From an uncultured Bacteroidales bacterium (GTDB lineage Bacteria > Bacteroidota > Bacteroidia > Bacteroidales > Muribaculaceae): 11,706 nt of DNA. The position numbers were made by a program, and so were the translations under genes. Below, piece by piece: positions 8,384-11,706 of the stretch. Numbering within the stretch: the stretch's first letter is position 1; each line of letters begins with the position of its first letter. Location of the stretch: NCBI GenBank assembly GCA_947176515.1, contig CAMWQZ010000008.1, forward strand, positions 1 through 11,706, in the 5' to 3' direction. The notes under the pieces were generated by a model, which searched no databases, was not told the DNA's origin, and saw only the letters and a program-made list of their open reading frames with translations.

Positions 8384-8422
8384 ATTGCGGTGTGTCACTC
8401 TTGATGCACCGCAATTTTTTTT
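8384..8422 (+). terminator. Intrinsic terminator of rpoD
   Basis: Nine-bp perfect stem ATTGCGGTG (8384-8392) with CACCGCAAT (8407-8415), a 14-nt loop, and a run of eight T (8415-8422). It begins 22 bp after the rpoD stop. The T run overlaps the -33 element of the next promoter. Confidence 0.85.
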
Positions 8423-8451
8423 GCAGATTCATATAGTTTTTCATAACTTTG
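8420..8451 (+). promoter_or_regulatory. Promoter of the GH20 gene
   Basis: TTTG (8420-8423), 20 bp, TAACTTTG (8444-8451): a full Bacteroidetes promoter. The leader to ATG 8488 is about 30 nt. Its -33 element uses the last T residues of the rpoD terminator, leaving no spare sequence between the two transcription units. Confidence 0.75.
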
Positions 8452-8487
8452 GCTCAAGTGCGAATATTAACCATATAACTAATTCTT

Positions 8488-10530
8488 ATGAAATCAATTT
8501 TTTTGTCAATTATATTTGCTTTCTCGTTTGGTTGCTTGTCTGCAGTAGCCGCTGAGCTTGATGTTGTGCCCCGTCCAGCCGTTGTGCGACTCAATGGTGA
8601 TAAGGAATTTGTAATTAATCATAATACAACTTGGCGCATCAGTGGTTCATCTGCCGATGCTCTTGCCAATCTGAGAACTTATCTTGCCGAGCAGTTTCCC
8701 GGCATGACAGAAAAGACGGCCAAGTCAAAAAATCAGATTGAACTGCGCATAACGCCCGATAGCGATATCCCTGCAGAAGGTTATAATATCACGGTCGACA
8801 AGAACAGTATCGTCATTACGGCGTCTGATGCAGCCGGTCTATTCTACGGTCTGCAGACCATAAGGCAAATAGCTGAAAATAACGATGGTCGCGTGGCTGA
8901 AATGACTGTCAGCGATGCGCCCCGTTTCCCTTACCGCGGAGTGATGATTGACGTTAGCCGAAATTTCCGCGACAAAGAGTTTATAAAAAAACAGATTGAC
9001 GCTCTGGCGCGTCTGAAACTCAATCGTCTGCATCTTCATCTGACCGATGGCGCAGGATGGCGCGTTGAGATTGAAAAATATCCTCGCCTGACTGATTTTG
9101 CGGCTTGGCGCAAAGGCGAGACATGGAAGCAGTGGGACGGCACTTATTGCGAGCGTACAGATTCAGGCGCGCAAGGCGGCTATTATACAAAAGACGACCT
9201 ACGTGAGATTGTCCGCTATGCTGCCGACCGCTTTATTACCGTAATACCTGAAATCGAGATGCCGGCTCACTCTGAAGAAGTGTTGGCTGCATACCCCGAA
9301 TTGTCTTGCTCTGGCGAGCAATACGGTCATTCTGATTTCTGCATAGGCAACGAAAAGACATTTGAATTCCTGCAGGACGTCCTTGATGAGGTCATGGAGA
9401 TATTCCCATCTGAATATATAAATATCGGCGGCGATGAGGCGTCGAAAAAGGCGTGGCCAACGTGTGAGAAATGCCAGAAACGTATGGCTGACGAAGGTCT
9501 TAAAGACGTCGACGAGCTGCAAAGTTATCTCGTTCACCGTATTGAGCAGTATCTTAACTCAAAGGGTAGGGCGCTCATTGGCTGGGACGAAATTATGGAA
9601 GGCGGTCTTGCTCCTAACGCCACTGTCCTTTCATGGCGTGGTCCTGAGCACGGCATACGTGCTGCCCAGAGCGGTCACAACGCTGTGATGGCGCCTGGCC
9701 GTTTCTGTTATCTCGATGCTTATCAGGACGCCCCTCACACTCAGCCTGAGGCTATCGGCGGCTATGTGCCCCTCGAAATGGTCTATAGCTTTAACCCTGC
9801 GCCTGATTCGCTGTCGGTCGAGACTCGCAATAATATAAAAGGTGTGGAAGCGACTATGTTTACCGAATACATTCCTACCGACAATCATGCCGAGTATATG
9901 CTTTATCCGCGAATGTTCGCGCTTTCTGAAGTGGCGTGGACTCCTCAGTCGCAGCGTGAGTATAATGATTTTCGCGAGCGAGCTCAGGTGCTTAACGACC
10001 GTCTGAAAGACGAAGGCTACAATGTGTTTGACCTTCGTAATGAAATCGGTAACCGCAAGGAGGCTCAGCAGCCTGTCGACCATCTCGCCCGGGGTAAGAA
10101 GGTCATTTACAATGATTGCAAATGGTATGACAGCTATGCCGCCTCAGGCGCAACAACTTTGACTGATGGCATCCGTGGTGGCTGGACTTACTCTGACAAG
10201 CGTTGGCAGGGATTCTTGACCGCTAAGACCGATCTCCCCTTTGATGTGACGGTCGATATGGAAGAGGAAACAGACATCACCTATATTGGCGCCGATTTTA
10301 TGCAGCTGTGCCCTCCCGGTGTATGGTTCCCTGAGAAAGTCATTATATCATATTCCAACGACGGTGAAAATTTTACTGAGCTGACCACGATTCATACTAA
10401 TCTGATAGAGGATAACAAGGTTGCGTTCCGCACATTCTCATGGGCCGGTAACATCAAGGCGCGCTATATCCGCTACCAAGCATTCAATCGCTGGCGCTTT
10501 GTGTTTGTCGACGAAATTATTATCCGTTAA
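8488..10530 (+). CDS. Secreted beta-N-acetylhexosaminidase, glycoside hydrolase family 20
   Basis: A 680-residue exo-hydrolase that removes terminal beta-linked GlcNAc or GalNAc by substrate-assisted catalysis. A signal peptide is clear (MKSIFLSIIF..., probable cut after Ala22 in AVAA/E). The single Cys16 does not sit in a proper lipobox, so periplasmic or surface release is more likely than a lipoprotein. The GH20b-like N-terminal domain spans about 24-145. The catalytic barrel spans about 147-500, with Arg150 (PYRGVMIDVSR), HLTDGAGWR, His261 (PEIEMPAHS) and the catalytic pair Asp316-Glu317 in NIGGDEAS. The GWDEIM and VLSWRG motifs are also present. A C-terminal beta-sandwich of about 130 residues (about 545-680) looks like an F5/8 type C carbohydrate-binding domain. 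No susC/susD genes adjoin it, so it is not in a visible polysaccharide utilisation locus. It has its own promoter, and its stop overlaps the stop of the convergent thioesterase gene. Confidence 0.93.
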   Translation: MKSIFLSIIFAFSFGCLSAVAAELDVVPRPAVVRLNGDKEFVINHNTTWRISGSSADALANLRTYLAEQFPGMTEKTAKSKNQIELRITPDSDIPAEGYNITVDKNSIVITASDAAGLFYGLQTIRQIAENNDGRVAEMTVSDAPRFPYRGVMIDVSRNFRDKEFIKKQIDALARLKLNRLHLHLTDGAGWRVEIEKYPRLTDFAAWRKGETWKQWDGTYCERTDSGAQGGYYTKDDLREIVRYAADRFITVIPEIEMPAHSEEVLAAYPELSCSGEQYGHSDFCIGNEKTFEFLQDVLDEVMEIFPSEYINIGGDEASKKAWPTCEKCQKRMADEGLKDVDELQSYLVHRIEQYLNSKGRALIGWDEIMEGGLAPNATVLSWRGPEHGIRAAQSGHNAVMAPGRFCYLDAYQDAPHTQPEAIGGYVPLEMVYSFNPAPDSLSVETRNNIKGVEATMFTEYIPTDNHAEYMLYPRMFALSEVAWTPQSQREYNDFRERAQVLNDRLKDEGYNVFDLRNEIGNRKEAQQPVDHLARGKKVIYNDCKWYDSYAASGATTLTDGIRGGWTYSDKRWQGFLTAKTDLPFDVTVDMEEETDITYIGADFMQLCPPGVWFPEKVIISYSNDGENFTELTTIHTNLIEDNKVAFRTFSWAGNIKARYIRYQAFNRWRFVFVDEIIIR

Positions 10531-10973
10531 AGTTCTCTTTGCTCGAAATCTGAGAGCGTTTTGCGCCACTCTGGTGTGATGTCGACCGCACGACATGTCT
10601 TGGGGTCGATGTTGACCATAGTGGTGATGGCGCGGCATTTCACTTCGCCTGTATCAGAGTTTACAACGCGTTGCTCCAGTCGCAATGATTTTTCTGACAT
10701 TGACTCTACGGCTGTGAGCACTTCGAGCGGTTCCTCGAGATACGCCGGCGAATGGAAGTCGCAATTAATATTGGCTACGACAATAGCGAGTTTGTCGTGG
10801 TCAAGGCGACCTTTGATAAACTGATGGAAATAATTGGCTTTACCCAGGTCCATCAATTGGATATAGACTGAATTATTAAGGTGGCCGAGCATGTCGATGT
10901 CGTTGAAGCGGAGCTGAACGGGCTGACGATGACGGAACTCATATTTTACTTCTGGTACTCGTGATTGTGACAT
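10527..10973 (-). CDS. Hotdog-fold acyl-CoA thioesterase (YbgC/FadM-like)
   Basis: A 148-residue single-domain 4HBT hotdog protein. The active-site region reads RFNDIDMLGHLNN (22-34), with Asp27, His31 and Asn33/34 matching the D...H.N pattern of YbgC/FadM-type thioesterases. The following long helix SVYIQLMDLGKANYF is the usual hot-dog sausage helix. It probably hydrolyses an acyl-CoA or acyl-ACP in the cytoplasm; the chain length is unknown. The start lies 20 bp after the DUF721 stop, with no promoter seen between, so the two are likely co-transcribed. Its stop (TAA on minus, 10529-10527) shares bases with the GH20 stop (10528-10530), so the two convergent transcripts must overlap. Confidence 0.85.
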   Translation of the reverse strand: MSQSRVPEVKYEFRHRQPVQLRFNDIDMLGHLNNSVYIQLMDLGKANYFHQFIKGRLDHDKLAIVVANINCDFHSPAYLEEPLEVLTAVESMSEKSLRLEQRVVNSDTGEVKCRAITTMVNIDPKTCRAVDITPEWRKTLSDFEQREL

Positions 10974-10993
10974 AGTGTCTGTTGTTTTAGTGT

Positions 10994-11311
10994 TTAATGA
11001 ATAACAATCGACGTGACAACTTGGCGTCCCACGGCGTCATTTATTCTTTTCATCAGCGTGTCAGTCAAAAATGACAGCTCGCTTTTAAGTGGGGCAGAGG
11101 TGATGTAGACGTGGAGCACTCCGTTACTGATATATCGACGTGTAGTGAAACGGTTAATGGTAGGTCCCACAATCTCGGTCCACAGATATGACGCGCGCTG
11201 CTCATCGTAAGCGTCACTCATGCCGGCTCTTGTCATTGCCTCATTAAAAATTTCACCAAATGTCTTAGGTTCAGTCCGCTTCATAACAACTTTATTATAC
11301 TTGCTCGACAT
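10994..11311 (-). CDS. DUF721 / DciA-like protein
   Basis: A small protein of 105 residues from the first ATG, or 96 from Met10. The core has the family pattern: an N-terminal helix (KTFGEIFNEAMTRAGM), then LWTEIVGPTINRFT with Trp44, a strand NGVLHVYI, and SAPLKSELSFLTDTLMKRIN. DUF721 includes DciA, the ancestral loader or operator of the replicative helicase DnaB in bacteria without DnaC, so a replication role is plausible; the short Bacteroidetes forms are little studied. Two starts are possible. ATG 11311 lies within a 7-bp hairpin. ATG 11284 (MKRTEPKTFGE) is preceded by an A-rich stretch typical of this phylum and resembles how homologues usually begin, so the shorter form may be right. 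It heads an operon with the thioesterase. Confidence 0.8.
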   Translation of the reverse strand: MSSKYNKVVMKRTEPKTFGEIFNEAMTRAGMSDAYDEQRASYLWTEIVGPTINRFTTRRYISNGVLHVYITSAPLKSELSFLTDTLMKRINDAVGRQVVTSIVIH

Positions 11312-11325
11312 GCCAAAAGCATGTC
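11307..11325 (-). promoter_or_regulatory. Hairpin at the DUF721 start region
   Basis: A perfect 7-bp inverted repeat GACATGC / GCATGTC (11307-11313 and 11319-11325) with a 5-nt spacer contains the first possible DUF721 start codon (11311-11309) in its stem. It lies inside the predicted leader of the minus-strand transcript. It could hide the first ATG, or be a chance or degenerate repeat arm. Confidence 0.4.
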
Positions 11326-11370
11326 CCTACAGGTCTGGAGCTATCCGCGACCCACATAATTTTATAATCA

Positions 11371-11401
11371 CAAATTTAAGACTTTTACATTACATAAGCA
11401 A
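11371..11401 (-). promoter_or_regulatory. Promoter of the DUF721-thioesterase operon
   Basis: On the minus strand TTG (11401-11399), 20 bp, then TAAATTTG (11378-11371), a perfect -7 box. Predicted transcription starts near 11364, leaving a leader of about 53 nt to the first ATG or 80 nt to the second. Confidence 0.6.
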
Positions 11402-11405
11402 GTAA

Positions 11406-11425
11406 CCCCCACACCCCCTCTCCCC
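11406..11425. other. C-rich tract (G-rich on minus strand)
   Basis: Runs of C5 (11406-11410), C5 (11414-11418) and C4 (11422-11425) are separated by three bases each, in an otherwise A/T-rich spacer. On the minus strand these are three G runs directly upstream of the DUF721 promoter's -33 element. Three runs are one short of a standard G-quadruplex. Confidence 0.5.
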
Positions 11426-11429
11426 AAAT

Positions 11430-11590
11430 AACTCTGATAACTAACTCCAAGAGCTCAGATAACTCAGATTACTCTAATTACCCTGACCTACTTCGTCACT
11501 CTGACCTATGACCTCTGACCTACCCTAATTACTCTGATTACTCTGAGTGCTCAGAGAGCTCTGAGTGCTCAGATTACTCTTACTACTGAT
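11430..11590 (+). repeat. Degenerate 9-bp tandem array, core CTCTGA/CTCAGA
   Basis: About 160 bp built from roughly 17 imperfect units, mostly 9 bp with occasional 7- or 10-bp steps. Clear examples are AACTCTGAT (11430-11438), AACTCAGAT (11461-11469), CACTCTGAC (11497-11505), TACTCTGAT (11530-11538), TACTCTGAG (11539-11547), TGCTCAGAG (11548-11556), AGCTCTGAG (11557-11565) and TGCTCAGAT (11566-11574). Units alternate between CTCTGA and its near complement CTCAGA, so local hairpins can form. All frames are broken by stops, so it is non-coding. With the C-rich tract and two promoters it accounts for most of the 360-bp gap 11312-11671. Confidence 0.7.
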
Positions 11591-11607
11591 TTTTTTTGCT
11601 CAAAAAA

Positions 11608-11638
11608 TTGCCTAACTCAAAAATTAGTTGTATTTTTG
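11608..11638 (+). promoter_or_regulatory. Promoter of the gene starting at 11672
   Basis: TTG (11608-11610), 20 bp, TATTTTTG (11631-11638), a full match to TAnnTTTG. The leader to the ATG is about 27 nt. Confidence 0.7.
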
Positions 11639-11671
11639 CAATATCATTAACAAACACACCAATTATTCATT

Positions 11672-11706
11672 ATGGAAAACAGATTCAACTTGGCCGATGG
11701 CTACCT
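11672..11706 (+). CDS. Start of an unidentified gene (cut by window end)
   Basis: Only 11 codons and part of a twelfth are visible (MENRFNLADGY). The ATG lies about 34 bp after a good promoter -7 box and follows an A/T-rich leader, so a real gene start is likely. I do not recognise the protein from so few residues. Confidence 0.55.
   Translation, partial: MENRFNLADGY

Noticed and set aside
9631..10083. 150-codon minus-strand open frame inside the GH20 gene
   Set aside because: It is a shadow of the GH20 coding frame with no family features.
11220..11405. 61-codon + strand open frame over the DUF721 start and promoter
   Set aside because: Antisense to the gene start and its promoter, with no promoter or family resemblance of its own.
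11430..11590. Possible CRISPR array
   Set aside because: Units are about 9 bp with no unique spacers and no cas genes.

Overview
The window looks like ordinary chromosomal core DNA of a Bacteroidota (order Bacteroidales) bacterium. Four things support this. There are repeated promoters of the form TTTG-N19/20-TAnnTTTG, which is the signature of the Bacteroidetes primary sigma factor. There are no Shine-Dalgarno sequences; A/T-rich stretches precede the starts. The primary sigma factor is short (286 aa) and lacks region 1.1. UvrA and the orphan HsdR_N protein have the forms typical of this phylum. A gut Muribaculaceae-like or Bacteroides-like host is my guess and cannot be proven here.

Layout from left to right. 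The 3' end of an outer-membrane beta-barrel protein gene (+, 1-444) converges on a small stand-alone PD-(D/E)XK (HsdR_N-type) nuclease-like gene (-, 470-919). The latter is divergent from holA, the clamp-loader delta subunit (+, 984-2018). Next is uvrA (+, 2172-4988) with a textbook promoter, then a two-gene ABC-2 exporter operon (+, 5079-7288) whose genes overlap by 4 bp (ATGA). After a 213-bp gap with a 9-bp tandem repeat and a large hairpin comes rpoD (+, 7502-8362), closed by a strong intrinsic terminator. A secreted GH20 beta-N-acetylhexosaminidase follows (+, 8488-10530). Its stop codon overlaps that of a hotdog thioesterase (-, 10527-10973), which lies in an operon behind a DciA-like DUF721 gene (-, 10994-11311). 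A 360-bp divergent intergenic region holds two promoters, a C-rich tract and a long degenerate 9-bp repeat array. The window ends just inside an unidentified + strand gene (11672 onward).

Functionally, most genes are housekeeping: replication (holA, dciA-like), nucleotide excision repair (uvrA), transcription (rpoD), export (natAB-like), glycan degradation (GH20) and acyl-thioester hydrolysis. There are no insertion sequences, phage genes, tRNAs or CRISPR arrays. I do not see a clear undescribed multi-gene system. The most interesting items are a 9-bp repeat family (core CTCTGA) seen in three separate intergenic gaps, the orphan nuclease-like protein sharing a promoter region with holA, a start-codon hairpin on the DUF721 gene, a UvrA missing half of its first zinc module, and the hairpin ahead of rpoD.
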